Source: Halopseudomonas xinjiangensis
GTDB lineage: Bacteria > Pseudomonadota > Gammaproteobacteria > Pseudomonadales > Pseudomonadaceae
Assembly: GCF_900104945.1 (NCBI RefSeq)
Contig: NZ_LT629736.1
Span: 372,001 to 436,000 of the forward strand
DNA length: 64,000 nt
Direction of reading: 5' to 3'
Below the pieces are notes generated by a model. It searched no databases, was not told the origin of the DNA, and was given only the letters and a program-made list of their open reading frames with translations. The position numbers and the translations under genes were made by a program. Shown here one piece after another: positions 31,509-40,434 of this stretch (the stretch's first letter is position 1; each line of letters begins with the position of its first letter).

Positions 31509-32720
31509 TTGAACGAAATCGTCCTGATCAATATCACCGGTCCCGATCGGCCCGGCTTAACGGCGGCAATCACAGGAATCCTCGCGCGGGCCAATGTCCG
31601 GATCCTCGATATCGGTCAGGCGGTGATCCACGACACCCTTTCATTCGGGATTCTTGTCGAAATGGCGGGCGAGACCGGCCTGTCCGATGTGCTCAAGGAT
31701 GTCCTGTTCCGCGGCTACGAGCTGGACCAGCAAGTTCGCTTCACGCCTGTCAGCGCCGAAGAATACAGTCGCTGGGTAACCGGACAGGGCAAGCCTCGTC
31801 ACATCGTTACGCTTCTGGCCCGGCGCATCACTGCCGAACACATCGCCCGCGTTAGCGAGATTACCGCGCGCTACGCACTCAATATCGATCATATCGACCG
31901 GCTGTCCGGCCGTATCCCCGAGGGATTGCCCGCCGATCAGGGCAAGGGCTGCATCGAGTTTTCCGTCCGCGGTGAGCCAGACGACCCGGCCGCCCTGCGT
32001 GCCGAATTCCTGGCCATTGCCCAAAAGCTAAATGTCGACATCGCTTTTCAACAGGACAGTATCTTCCGCCGCAACCGCCGGTTGGTGGTATTCGACATGG
32101 ACTCGACGCTGATCGATGCCGAGGTCATTGACGAGCTGGCGAAAGCTGCCGGGGTCGGCGATCAGGTGGCCGAGATTACCGAAAGGGCAATGCGCGGTGA
32201 GCTGGATTTCAAGGCGAGCTTCCGCGAGAGAATGGCACTCCTCAAAGGGCTGCCGGTGGATGTGCTCGAAGACATTGCCGCGTCGCTGCGCCTGACCGAG
32301 GGCGCCGAAACCCTGATTGCCCAGCTACGTCGGCTCGGTTACAAAACCGCGATTCTCTCTGGCGGTTTCCTGTATTTTGCGGAGAAACTGCAACAGCGCC
32401 TGGGCATCGATTATGTGTTCGCCAATGCGTTGCCTGTGGCGGATGGTCTGGTGACAGGCGAGGTGCAGGAGCCGATTGTCGACGGGCAGCGCAAGGCTGA
32501 TCTGTTGCGGGAGCTCGCGGCACGTGAAGGTATCAGTCTCGAGCAGACCATCGCCGTAGGTGACGGCGCCAACGACTTGCCGATGCTGGCTATTGCTGGC
32601 CTGGGTGTGGCGTTCCGGGCCAAGCCGCTGGTCAAACAGTCGGCGAAGCAGGCGATTTCCACCTTGGGGTTGGACGGCATTCTGTATTTGCTCGGCTTCC
32701 GCGATCGGGAAGGGCATTGA
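31509..32720 (+). CDS. serB: Phosphoserine phosphatase
   Basis: The 403-residue enzyme dephosphorylates phosphoserine in the last step of serine synthesis. It has N-terminal ACT-like domains (1-180; EIVLINITGPDRPGLTAAI) and a HAD phosphatase domain with the nucleophile motif F-D196-M-D198-S-T-L-I-D, then SGGF and GDGANDLPML. The start is TTG with GGAG six bases upstream; there is no ATG that fits, and the N-terminus MNEIVLINITG matches Pseudomonas SerB. It converges with fimX, and the two share a terminator region. Confidence 0.95.
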   Translation: MNEIVLINITGPDRPGLTAAITGILARANVRILDIGQAVIHDTLSFGILVEMAGETGLSDVLKDVLFRGYELDQQVRFTPVSAEEYSRWVTGQGKPRHIVTLLARRITAEHIARVSEITARYALNIDHIDRLSGRIPEGLPADQGKGCIEFSVRGEPDDPAALRAEFLAIAQKLNVDIAFQQDSIFRRNRRLVVFDMDSTLIDAEVIDELAKAAGVGDQVAEITERAMRGELDFKASFRERMALLKGLPVDVLEDIAASLRLTEGAETLIAQLRRLGYKTAILSGGFLYFAEKLQQRLGIDYVFANALPVADGLVTGEVQEPIVDGQRKADLLRELAAREGISLEQTIAVGDGANDLPMLAIAGLGVAFRAKPLVKQSAKQAISTLGLDGILYLLGFRDREGH

Positions 32721-32757
32721 AAAAAGACTTCTCCGCCGGTCAGTCGGCGGAGAAGTC
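32721..32757 (-). terminator. Intrinsic terminator of fimX embedded in its stop region
   Basis: On the minus strand a perfect 13-bp stem (GACTTCTCCGCCG / CGGCGGAGAAGTC) with a 6-base loop is followed by five to six T residues. The upstream arm is the last codons of fimX (DFSA), and the loop contains the TGA stop. It would terminate fimX very close to its stop codon. From the serB side there is no T run. Confidence 0.75.
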
Positions 32758-34806
32758 GTAGTTCATGGTTTCGCTGGGCGCCTGTAAATAGTATCCCTGG
32801 ATATAGTTAACACCCGCCTGCCATAGGGTCGGCATCATGGTGGCGCTATCCACGAATGGCACGATGGTCAGCTTTCCCTGGCTATGCAGCGTGGTCACCA
32901 TTTCCTTTAGCGTCTCCACCGACTCGGGCGTCGACAAATCTCTGCTGAAGGAGCCGTCGATTTTCACGTAATCGACATGGATGTGCTTGAGCGACGCATA
33001 GGGATTCAGAGCGCAGCCGAAGTGGCTGAGCGACACCCGGCAGTGTATGCCACGCAGTGCCTCGGTGAAGGCCTTGGCCTGCTTGAGGTAGGTGTTGACG
33101 TCGGCATCGTTGAACTGAAAGATCAGCGCATCCATCGGCAGACGCGCTTCCTTGAGCGCACTCGAGATCCATGGAATCAGATCCAGATCCTGCAGGCTGG
33201 CGCTGTTCAGGTTCAGGATGAGCCGCGTATCGGCATTGGTGAATCGGTGTTCGGCGAGCTGCTTGATGGTGGTGCTTATCAGCCACTTGTCCAGGTCGCC
33301 TGCCATGCCGGCGTCCAGCGCGGCGGGTAGGTAGTCACCGGCCGGGACTTCCTCTCCCTGGCTGTTGAGGAGCCGGAGATAGACTTCGTATTGCGCCGAA
33401 TTATCACCGCGCAGGCTGATGACCGGCTGGTACTGTAGCTTGAATGCGTTGGTTTCAAGCGTGTGGCTGATCAAGGCGATCAGGTTGCCGCGGTTTGCCT
33501 GGTGTGCGAGCTCCTCGAGCGGGTTGAATACCTTGATCGCGTTGCCGCCGGCCTGGCTGATCTGATCGGCCAATCGGTGGCTGCGGTCGAGTGCCAGGCT
33601 GGGGTCAGGATTGGTTTCGCTGAGCGTGGAGACACCCATGCTGACCGTGACCTGAACGGTTCTGCCGTTCGCCTCGAACAGATTGCTTTCGATCTGTTTG
33701 CGCAGCGTTTCCAGCATCTCTCCGACGGCGTCGGGTTCCTTGCCTGCCAGCAATACGGTGCAGGCGTCGTCACCGAAGCGTGCCATCAGAGTTCCTTCGG
33801 CAAAGTAACGCTTGAGCGTGTCGGCGATGTCGGCAAGGATCAGGTCGGCGCCGCCGATACCGATCTCTGCCTGCAGACTATTGAACGAGTCGATGCTGAT
33901 GTAGACCAGCGTGCTGGGCTGGCCATGGCGTACCACGGTTTCGCTGACCGCTTCCAGCTGCTCCTGAAAATACGAGCGATTGAACAGGCCGGTAACCAGA
34001 TCTTGCCGGGCCATTTCCTTGAGCTTTTCTTCGAACTCGGCGCTGGCGGTTTCCGCACGGATGACGACCTGCGTGCAGGGCTCACCATCGTAGCTGGCCG
34101 GGGAGAAGGCCAGCATGATGGGAAACTCCTTGCCGTCGACATCCACTGCGCTGCAGCGCATCTCGTTCTGCTCGCCACGGTCGCTGTAGTGTCGGAGGAA
34201 ATCCTTGAAGCCTGCCTGATCCTTCGCTGCGATCAATCCGACCATCGGCTCGGCAGCCAGGTCATCCGGGTCGTCATAGCCGAACAGGCGGATATAGGAC
34301 CGGTTGGCATAGATGTGCATGCCGTCATGCACGTAGGCGATGGCGTCGACAGAGCTGTCGAGCAGTAGCTGGCAGCGTTTTTCAGTTTCTCGAAGGGTCT
34401 GTTCGGCGATGCGCCGCTGGCGGCGAGCCTCCAGGTTGGCCAGTTCTCGCTTGGTGACCAGCACCAGCGCGGCGTCCGAGTCGGCGGGGATGGCGTCCTG
34501 CATGCCATGTCGCAACGCCTCGACCCGAGTCTCGGTGTCGGCTTGCGCCGCCAGGAGGATGAAAGGAATATCCCGTTCCTGGCCAATAATGTGACTGGCT
34601 TCCGCCGCCGTCATGACGCTGGTTTCCGGCACAGCCAGGCACAAGTCCCAGGTCTGTTGCAACGACTCGTGGAGATCTTCGACTGAGGTGATGCGGTGGG
34701 CGCGAGTGGCCTTGCCGGCATTGCGCAGAACGCTGACCAGGCGCTCGGCATTGTTCTGCGAGTCGTCGAGAATCAGCAGCCTGATAGCATTATTGTCTGT
34801 GCCCAT
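32740..34806 (-). CDS. fimX: FimX, degenerate GGDEF-EAL c-di-GMP receptor
   Basis: The 688-residue protein has the FimX order REC-PAS-GGDEF-EAL. The receiver domain (1-125) has a DD pair (14-15) but a divergent phospho-acceptor site; PAS is about 145-255. The GGDEF domain is inactive-looking: the signature reads F-G-D-D-A (344-348). The EAL domain (from about 440) has E474-V-Y in place of EAL, so it should bind but not hydrolyse c-di-GMP, as known for FimX, which controls type IV pilus assembly and twitching at the cell pole. The start MGTDNNAIRLL was preferred over one 23 codons earlier because it gives the usual length. It is the downstream gene of a pair with a PilZ-like protein. Confidence 0.93.
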   Translation of the reverse strand: MGTDNNAIRLLILDDSQNNAERLVSVLRNAGKATRAHRITSVEDLHESLQQTWDLCLAVPETSVMTAAEASHIIGQERDIPFILLAAQADTETRVEALRHGMQDAIPADSDAALVLVTKRELANLEARRQRRIAEQTLRETEKRCQLLLDSSVDAIAYVHDGMHIYANRSYIRLFGYDDPDDLAAEPMVGLIAAKDQAGFKDFLRHYSDRGEQNEMRCSAVDVDGKEFPIMLAFSPASYDGEPCTQVVIRAETASAEFEEKLKEMARQDLVTGLFNRSYFQEQLEAVSETVVRHGQPSTLVYISIDSFNSLQAEIGIGGADLILADIADTLKRYFAEGTLMARFGDDACTVLLAGKEPDAVGEMLETLRKQIESNLFEANGRTVQVTVSMGVSTLSETNPDPSLALDRSHRLADQISQAGGNAIKVFNPLEELAHQANRGNLIALISHTLETNAFKLQYQPVISLRGDNSAQYEVYLRLLNSQGEEVPAGDYLPAALDAGMAGDLDKWLISTTIKQLAEHRFTNADTRLILNLNSASLQDLDLIPWISSALKEARLPMDALIFQFNDADVNTYLKQAKAFTEALRGIHCRVSLSHFGCALNPYASLKHIHVDYVKIDGSFSRDLSTPESVETLKEMVTTLHSQGKLTIVPFVDSATMMPTLWQAGVNYIQGYYLQAPSETMNYDFSAD

Positions 34807-34859
34807 TTTCTTCCGCGCTGAGGGCGGCGATGCCCTGAATCCTATGCAGGTCTCTGAAT

Positions 34860-36650
34860 TTACAGAGACTTCCACAGCGAGTCAAAGTCATCTTCGCTGC
34901 TCTTGCTGTAGGCGATGGTGTCGTTCTCGGATTTCGACTTTTCTTCCGGCACCTGCTCAAGCAGACGGTATTCGAACTGGCTGAAACTGCCGGTTGCAGC
35001 GACGCGATCGACCAACTGCCCACGCAGTTCCTTTCCAGCTTGCAGCAACATGACCTTGCTGTGGACCTGGAACGACAGCCGCGGCGTGATGAGTGTGGCC
35101 GGCCGGTCGATAGCCGAAACCTCGGGCAGCATGAGCGCGCGCAGCCACTGGCTGGGTTGCTCGGTTTTACGCAGCAGTTTCACCGCGCAAGGCGTGCAGT
35201 GCGGCGCTATCAGTTCGATGCCCATCTGGGTCCCGCCACCGCGGACCTGGCGTATCCAGCGAACCACGGCGAGCGACCAGTCGTGGTCGTTATCTTCCTG
35301 AACACCGAGGAGTTCGCCTGCCTGTAACTGTTTCGGCACTTCCTTGGGCCAGGTCAGACAGAAACCGCCCGGGCTGTGGTTGACGATGGGCAGTACATGA
35401 ATCGGGTAATTGTCTTCGTTCTCGTCGCTCTCGGCTTCGCCGGGGAGGGTCTTGTAATCGATCTGTTCAACACCTGCAGGCGCCCAGTCCAGCGTCTTGT
35501 CGCCATCGAAGGCGTTCCCCCAGCCGTCTTGCCGTGCGCGCTGCGCGGCCTCCGAAAACGGGTTCAGTTCGTGTTCGTCGGCGTCGATGAGCTTGGCGAA
35601 ACTGACCTTGGCGATGCGGAAATGCGTGGCGCTCATGCCGATGCTGATTTTCAGCTGACCGCGTCCGGGAACACGGTTGAAGGTGCGTTCGGCCAGGTCG
35701 CCCCAGGATTGGCTGACATGCTGCAGCAGTTCGATGCCGAAGCCGTCCGGAACACGGAATCCACCGCGTGCGTCGGCGCCGTTGAGCATGTATTCCTTGA
35801 TGTTGTCGACCAGCCGCTGGGTATCCAGGCCAATGCTTTCGCTCAGATCTTCGTCGCGGATCAACGACCGATAGCGCGGGGCGCAATCCATGTCGGGATT
35901 GATGATAAACAGCGCGCGCTCGTCGTTAGGGTCGACCAGAGCGGAAAACCGACTCCAGTCTTCCAGCGTCGCGAATAATTTGCCCATCGCGCTCTGGCGC
36001 ATCTGGTTGGGTCGCGCCGCGCCCATGAGCAGGGCAACGGTGTAGCATTGCTCAATGGTCAGCGTGCCATGGACCGCACTTTCGGTATCAGCGACGGGTT
36101 GCCTGTGTAGGTTGCGCTTGAGCGCGAGTTGGTACAGCTGGTGAAGCTCCAGCCAGATGCCATCGGCCACCGGACAATACAGTTGATAGGCGCGCAGCAA
36201 CGGACCGCACAGGCCGCGCATGGCCCGTTGGACGGCAAGGGCGTACAGACTGCCGTGGTCTCGCGAGCGAATGTTGCGCTCCTGCGAGACGACGATTTTG
36301 TAACCGTTGGCCAGGTGATTCTGCAATGCCTGCGACAGGTTGGCGACCTTGCGCGGTTTGTCTTCCAGCACGATCGACTGACCCAGGTAGTAACGCGACA
36401 GCGCCGTGCAGACGTAAGCAACCTCAGGACGAATGCGCTCGAGCATGGCCAGGCGCTTCTCGGGCGCTGCATTCAGCTGGTTGAGCTCGATCAGACCCTG
36501 ATAGAGCTGCCGTGCGGTCTCGCCGATGTTTGCCTTGGGCAGATTGGCCAACCATTGCGCGATGCCTCGCTCGCTGGGTTCGGCAAAGCTCAGGGCGGTG
36601 AGCGTTTGTTGCGGTATGCGCAGGGTCAACCTTTGCTGTGTGCTATCCAT
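34860..36650 (-). CDS. PilZ-like protein encoded beside fimX
   Basis: The 596-residue protein has a long helical N-terminal region (1-290) that I do not recognise. Near residues 395-475 there is a PilZ-like barrel: I-V-N-H-S-P-G-G-F (422-430) fits the (D/N)-x-S-x-x-G c-di-GMP-binding motif, followed by WSLAVVRWIRQVRGGGTQMGIELI, as in PilZ folds. I cannot find a clear R-x3-R loop before it. The chosen start is MDSTQQRLTLRIPQ; the next gene fimX starts 53 bases after its stop. The pair resembles PA4958-PA4959 of P. aeruginosa from memory. A c-di-GMP effector role connected to FimX is an inference. Confidence 0.7.
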   Translation of the reverse strand: MDSTQQRLTLRIPQQTLTALSFAEPSERGIAQWLANLPKANIGETARQLYQGLIELNQLNAAPEKRLAMLERIRPEVAYVCTALSRYYLGQSIVLEDKPRKVANLSQALQNHLANGYKIVVSQERNIRSRDHGSLYALAVQRAMRGLCGPLLRAYQLYCPVADGIWLELHQLYQLALKRNLHRQPVADTESAVHGTLTIEQCYTVALLMGAARPNQMRQSAMGKLFATLEDWSRFSALVDPNDERALFIINPDMDCAPRYRSLIRDEDLSESIGLDTQRLVDNIKEYMLNGADARGGFRVPDGFGIELLQHVSQSWGDLAERTFNRVPGRGQLKISIGMSATHFRIAKVSFAKLIDADEHELNPFSEAAQRARQDGWGNAFDGDKTLDWAPAGVEQIDYKTLPGEAESDENEDNYPIHVLPIVNHSPGGFCLTWPKEVPKQLQAGELLGVQEDNDHDWSLAVVRWIRQVRGGGTQMGIELIAPHCTPCAVKLLRKTEQPSQWLRALMLPEVSAIDRPATLITPRLSFQVHSKVMLLQAGKELRGQLVDRVAATGSFSQFEYRLLEQVPEEKSKSENDTIAYSKSSEDDFDSLWKSL

Positions 36651-36782
36651 AACAGTCGTATCCGATGCAAGCGGTTCAGGCCGTCCCGTCGGGAGCGGGG
36701 TCCAGCAGGCCGGAGTCCATGCTGACACTCTAGCAGCAAAGACCCGGCCCGGGTAAGCAGAGTTTCCTACCCTGAAAACCCG

Positions 36783-37835
36783 TTAAAAGGTGCGCAAAGC
36801 GTGATGCAGCTCAGTCCCCCCGAGCGAAACCGGGAGCGGAACCTTTCCCGGCTCTCCGGCGATTTCGCGAACCAGCCGCGGAACCAGAAAGCCAGGCAAA
36901 CGGATCATCATGCGTCCGACCAGGGCTATTGCCTGCTCATCGGGAACGTGAAAGTGCGATGCGCCCTTCACCTGATCCAGCACGTGCAGATAATAAGGCA
37001 AAACGCCATGGTCGCCTAGGCTCTCGCTGAGCGCCATCTGCGCGCCGAGGCTGTCGTTCACGCCGCGTAGCAGAACCGCCTGGTTGAGCAGGGTAATACC
37101 GCCGTTGCGCAGTCGGCGCACGGCGTCCGCGAGTTCGCGGTCGAGTTCGTTGGCGTGATTGCAGTGCAGCACCATGGTCACCGGCAGCCGGGTCCCGCAT
37201 AGTGCGTCGAGCAGCGCTGGCGTGACTCGCTGCGGGATCACCACTGGTAACCGCGTATGCACCCGCAGACGACGCACATGGGGGATCGCTGCGATCTCCT
37301 GCGTCAGCCAGGCCAGGCGCCGATCATTGGCGGCCAGGGGGTCGCCGCCGCTATATATGACCTCCGCTATGCTGGTGTCGCTGCGGATATAGTCCAGCGC
37401 GTCCTGCCATTCACTGGTGCTTAGGGAGTTGTCAGCGTAGGGGAAGTGTCGGCGGAAGCAGTAGCGGCAGTTGACGGCGCAGCCGGCGCTTACCACTAAC
37501 AGCAGTCTGCCGTGATACTTGTGGATGATGCCCGGGCGCGCATTGGCGTGCTGTTCACCCAGCGGGTCTGTCACGTACCCGGGCTGATCCACCAGTTCCT
37601 CCCCGAGCGGCAGAACCTGGCGCAAGAGGGGGTCGTTCGGGTCTCCCGGGCGCATGCGTGAAAGGTATGGCTCCGGTACCCGCAGCGCGAAGCTTCCCGA
37701 CGCGGCGATAGCCGGCGCCAGCAGATCCTCGCTCAGCCCCAGGCGGCGCAGCAGCTCGGCCGGGTCGGTTATGCTGCCGGCGAGTAGGGATTGCCAGCTG
37801 ACGGACTCAACAGGCGCTGAAGATACATGTATCAT
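36783..37835 (-). CDS. epmB: EF-P beta-lysylation protein EpmB (lysine 2,3-aminomutase)
   Basis: The 350-residue radical SAM/PLP enzyme isomerises (S)-alpha-lysine to (R)-beta-lysine for EF-P modification. The iron-sulfur motif is C119-A-V-N-C123-R-Y-C126, the C-x3-C-x2-C of radical SAM, followed by [21 protein letters not shown] and [11 protein letters not shown] are typical of the EpmB/KamA family, and a PLP lysine lies near the C-terminus. The short length (E. coli EpmB has 342 residues) separates it from catabolic KamA. I chose the ATG giving [10 protein letters not shown]; an ATG six codons earlier is possible. It is divergent from efp with a 120-base shared control region. It contains no obvious sign of decay. 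Confidence 0.93.
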   Translation of the reverse strand: MIHVSSAPVESVSWQSLLAGSITDPAELLRRLGLSEDLLAPAIAASGSFALRVPEPYLSRMRPGDPNDPLLRQVLPLGEELVDQPGYVTDPLGEQHANARPGIIHKYHGRLLLVVSAGCAVNCRYCFRRHFPYADNSLSTSEWQDALDYIRSDTSIAEVIYSGGDPLAANDRRLAWLTQEIAAIPHVRRLRVHTRLPVVIPQRVTPALLDALCGTRLPVTMVLHCNHANELDRELADAVRRLRNGGITLLNQAVLLRGVNDSLGAQMALSESLGDHGVLPYYLHVLDQVKGASHFHVPDEQAIALVGRMMIRLPGFLVPRLVREIAGEPGKVPLPVSLGGTELHHALRTF

Positions 37836-37955
37836 TGGCGTTTTTCCGCGCATGGGTGGCAGGACATCCGTCGGGCATTGCATAGCGACGCCGGGCTGAA
37901 ACCCAAAGGTCAGCGCGTTTCGGATGGTTCCGTTCAAACAGTCAGTGGGAAATGT

Positions 37956-38522
37956 ATGGCCAATTATTCTACCAACGAATTCAAGCCGGGTCTTAAGGTG
38001 ATGCTCGATGGCGATCCTTGCTCGATCCTGGAAAACGAATACGTAAAGCCGGGCAAAGGCCAGGCGTTCAACCGGGTAAAGGTCCGCAACCTGAAGACCG
38101 GCCGGGTCAATGAGCGCACTTTCAAGTCGGGCGACTCGCTCGAGGGTGCCGACGTCATGGACCGCGACATGGAATTTCTTTATACCGACGGCGAGTTCTG
38201 GCATTTCATGGCCACCGATGGTTCGTTCGAGCAGGTCGGTGCTGACGAGAAGGCCGTCGCCGACGCCAGCAACTGGCTGAAAGAGCAGGTCGTTTATCAG
38301 GTTACGCTGTTCAATGGCGCACCGATTGCCGTCACGCCGCCGAATTTCGTCGAGCTCGAAGTGGTCGAGACCGACCCGGGTGTGCGCGGTGATACGTCGG
38401 GCGGCGGTAACAAGCCGGCCAAGCTGGTGACTGGCGCGGTAGTCAAGTGCCCGCTGTTCATCAACGTTGGTGACGTACTCAAGGTCGACACCCGCACCGG
38501 GGATTACGTCGGCCGCGCCTGA
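37956..38522 (+). CDS. efp: Elongation factor P, lysine type
   Basis: The 188-residue translation factor rescues ribosomes stalled at polyproline. The tip of domain I reads E-Y-V-K-P-G-K34-G-Q-A-F, as in E. coli, with Lys34 as the modification site; P. aeruginosa EF-P carries a rhamnosylated Arg there. Residues [25 protein letters not shown] fit domains II and III. It starts with ATG after a GGGA site. It is followed by an intrinsic terminator and then by epmA, with epmB divergent upstream, so substrate and both modifying enzymes are grouped. Confidence 0.97.
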   Translation: MANYSTNEFKPGLKVMLDGDPCSILENEYVKPGKGQAFNRVKVRNLKTGRVNERTFKSGDSLEGADVMDRDMEFLYTDGEFWHFMATDGSFEQVGADEKAVADASNWLKEQVVYQVTLFNGAPIAVTPPNFVELEVVETDPGVRGDTSGGGNKPAKLVTGAVVKCPLFINVGDVLKVDTRTGDYVGRA

Positions 38523-38545
38523 TCCTTCGGATCGGCGCTGCAACG

Positions 38546-38570
38546 AACCGGGGCCCAGCCCCGGTTTTTT
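38546..38570 (+). terminator. Intrinsic terminator after efp
   Basis: A 9-bp stem (AACCGGGGC / GCCCCGGTT) with a three-base loop is followed by a run of T (TTTTTT including the stem end) 24 bases after the efp stop. epmA starts 20 bases further, so it may depend on readthrough or on a promoter in this gap. Confidence 0.85.
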
Positions 38571-38590
38571 ATGTCCGCAGGAGTGCAGTC

Positions 38591-39550
38591 ATGTCCGATT
38601 GGCAACCTAGTGCCTCGCTTGAAAATCTTCGGGCACGCGCAGCTATCATCAACGCCATCCGCACTTTCTTTGCCGAGCGTGAGGTGCTGGAAGTAGAAAC
38701 GCCGGCCTTGTCCCGGGCGGCGGTGAGCGACCCGCATCTGTTTCCCTTCGTCACGCCCTTCGTACCCGAGGGCGGCGGACAGAGCAGCCCGTTGTATTTG
38801 CACACTTCCCCCGAATATCCCATGAAGCGACTTCTGGCAGCAGGTAGCGGGGCGATCTGGCAGCTGTGCAAGGTATTTCGCAACGGCGAGACGGGCTCGC
38901 GGCACAACCCCGAATTCAGCATGCTGGAATGGTACCGGCCGGGCTTCGACCATCATCGCCTGATGGACGAAGTCGAGGCACTGGTCGACGCGGTCAGCGC
39001 TTGTGGAAGGACGCGACGGGTCACCTATGCCAGCCTGTTCGCCGACCTGCTTGATGTTGACATCCATCACTGCGAAACAGCTGAGCTTGCAGAGCTTGGC
39101 CGGACAGGTTGCGGTTTCAGCGGCGAGCTCGACCGCGATGGCTGGCTGAACCTGCTTTTCTCTCATCGTATCGAGCCAAAGCTGATCGAGCCGACCATGG
39201 TTTATGCCTTCCCCGCCTCGCAGGCAGCTCTCGCTCGTATTGTCGAGGGCGACGACTGCGTACCCTGTGCGGCGCGGTTCGAGTTGTTCATCAACGGAAT
39301 GGAGCTGGCTAACGGTTATTTCGAGTTAACCGATGCTGCCGAGCAGGCGCGGCGCTTCGAAATGGATCAGGCTCATCGCCGGCAATTGGGGCGATCCGAG
39401 TTGCCGGTCGATAACAAGCTGGTAGCTGCCTTGCAGCACGGTCTGCCCGAATGCGCCGGCGTCGCGCTGGGGGTCGACCGGTTAGTGATGCTGGCGCTGG
39501 GTGCGACCAGCATCGACGAGGTTGTGGCGTTCCCCCTGGCCCGTGCCTAA
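38591..39550 (+). CDS. epmA: EF-P (R)-beta-lysine ligase EpmA
   Basis: The 319-residue class II lysyl-tRNA-synthetase-like enzyme lacks the anticodon-binding domain, as EpmA/PoxA/GenX does, and attaches beta-lysine to Lys34 of EF-P. Motif 1 lies around EVLEVETPALSRAAVSDPHL; motif 2 is KVFRNGETGSRHNPEFSMLEWYRP; motif 3 is GVALGVDRLVMLALG near the end. E. coli EpmA has 325 residues, so the length fits and separates it from a full LysS. It follows efp in the same direction and converges with psd. Confidence 0.95.
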   Translation: MSDWQPSASLENLRARAAIINAIRTFFAEREVLEVETPALSRAAVSDPHLFPFVTPFVPEGGGQSSPLYLHTSPEYPMKRLLAAGSGAIWQLCKVFRNGETGSRHNPEFSMLEWYRPGFDHHRLMDEVEALVDAVSACGRTRRVTYASLFADLLDVDIHHCETAELAELGRTGCGFSGELDRDGWLNLLFSHRIEPKLIEPTMVYAFPASQAALARIVEGDDCVPCAARFELFINGMELANGYFELTDAAEQARRFEMDQAHRRQLGRSELPVDNKLVAALQHGLPECAGVALGVDRLVMLALGATSIDEVVAFPLARA

Positions 39551-39567
39551 GGGGGGCGAGCGAGGCA

Positions 39568-40425
39568 TCAAGCCTCGCTGGATTGCGTACCGATGAGCTG
39601 GCCCATGCGCAGGAAGTCCCCGGCTCCAAGTCCGTCGTCCCAGTTGGTGCGTCCGGCGCCAAACAGCACGATGACCGTCGAGCCGAGCTTGAAGCGCCCC
39701 ATTTCCTCGCCGCGCTGCAAGGTCGGCGGCGTTTCGTTGTACCGGCGGCTATGCAGCTGCCGGCGAGTCGGCGCAATCTGGCCGGCCCATACCGTTTCGA
39801 TCGCTGCCACGATCATGGCGCCAACCAGAATGACAGCCATCGGGCCCGCCGCTGTGTCGAACAGGCATACCGCCCGCTCGTTACGTGCGAACAGTCGGGG
39901 AACATTCTCCGCTGTTACCCGGTTCACTGAAAACAGATCCCCAGGAACGTAGATCATCTCGCGCAAGGTGCCGGAGAAAGGCATGTGCACACGGTGATAG
40001 TCACGGGGGGAGAGGTAGACAGTAGCGAACTGTCCGCCCTGGAACAGCGCTGCGTGCTCGGGGTTGCCTCCGACCAGCTCAAGCAGGCTGTAACTGTGTC
40101 CCTTGGCCTGGAAAATGCGGCCATGTTCGATGGGGCCGAGTTGGCTGATCACGCCGTCGGCCGGGCTGACCACGCTGCGCTCGTCACCTTCGATTTCCCG
40201 CGCGCCCGGCTTCAGTTCGCGGGTGAAGAAATCATTGAAGCAGGCATGCACGGTGGGATCGTGCTCCAGCGCTTCGCTCATATCGACCTGGTAGCGCTTG
40301 ACGAACCAGGTGATGAACGGATTCTTCAGCCAGGGCCAGGTGCAATCGGCGATCTTGCCGGCCGCGCGTGAGATGAGATGCTGCGGCAGGAGATATTGAA
40401 GGATGATGAACAGGCGATCGCGCAT
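39568..40425 (-). CDS. psd: Phosphatidylserine decarboxylase proenzyme
   Basis: The 285-residue proenzyme cleaves itself at L-G-S-T (247-250, between G248 and S249) to make the pyruvoyl enzyme that converts phosphatidylserine to phosphatidylethanolamine at the inner membrane. Other family segments are PADGVIS (88-94), a Asp-His-Ser-type triad region [11 protein letters not shown] (139-149), and TRELKPG (68-74). The gene lies 9 bases after rhdA in an operon with it. The neighbourhood psd-rsgA-orn is widely conserved in gammaproteobacteria. Confidence 0.96.
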   Translation of the reverse strand: MRDRLFIILQYLLPQHLISRAAGKIADCTWPWLKNPFITWFVKRYQVDMSEALEHDPTVHACFNDFFTRELKPGAREIEGDERSVVSPADGVISQLGPIEHGRIFQAKGHSYSLLELVGGNPEHAALFQGGQFATVYLSPRDYHRVHMPFSGTLREMIYVPGDLFSVNRVTAENVPRLFARNERAVCLFDTAAGPMAVILVGAMIVAAIETVWAGQIAPTRRQLHSRRYNETPPTLQRGEEMGRFKLGSTVIVLFGAGRTNWDDGLGAGDFLRMGQLIGTQSSEA

Positions 40426-40434
40426 GCGGTTTCC

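Noticed and set aside
38546-38590. Possible operon break making epmA unrelated to efp
   Set aside because: The terminator is real-looking, but functional linkage of epmB, efp and epmA rests on their known roles, not on a shared transcript. It does not argue against the cluster.
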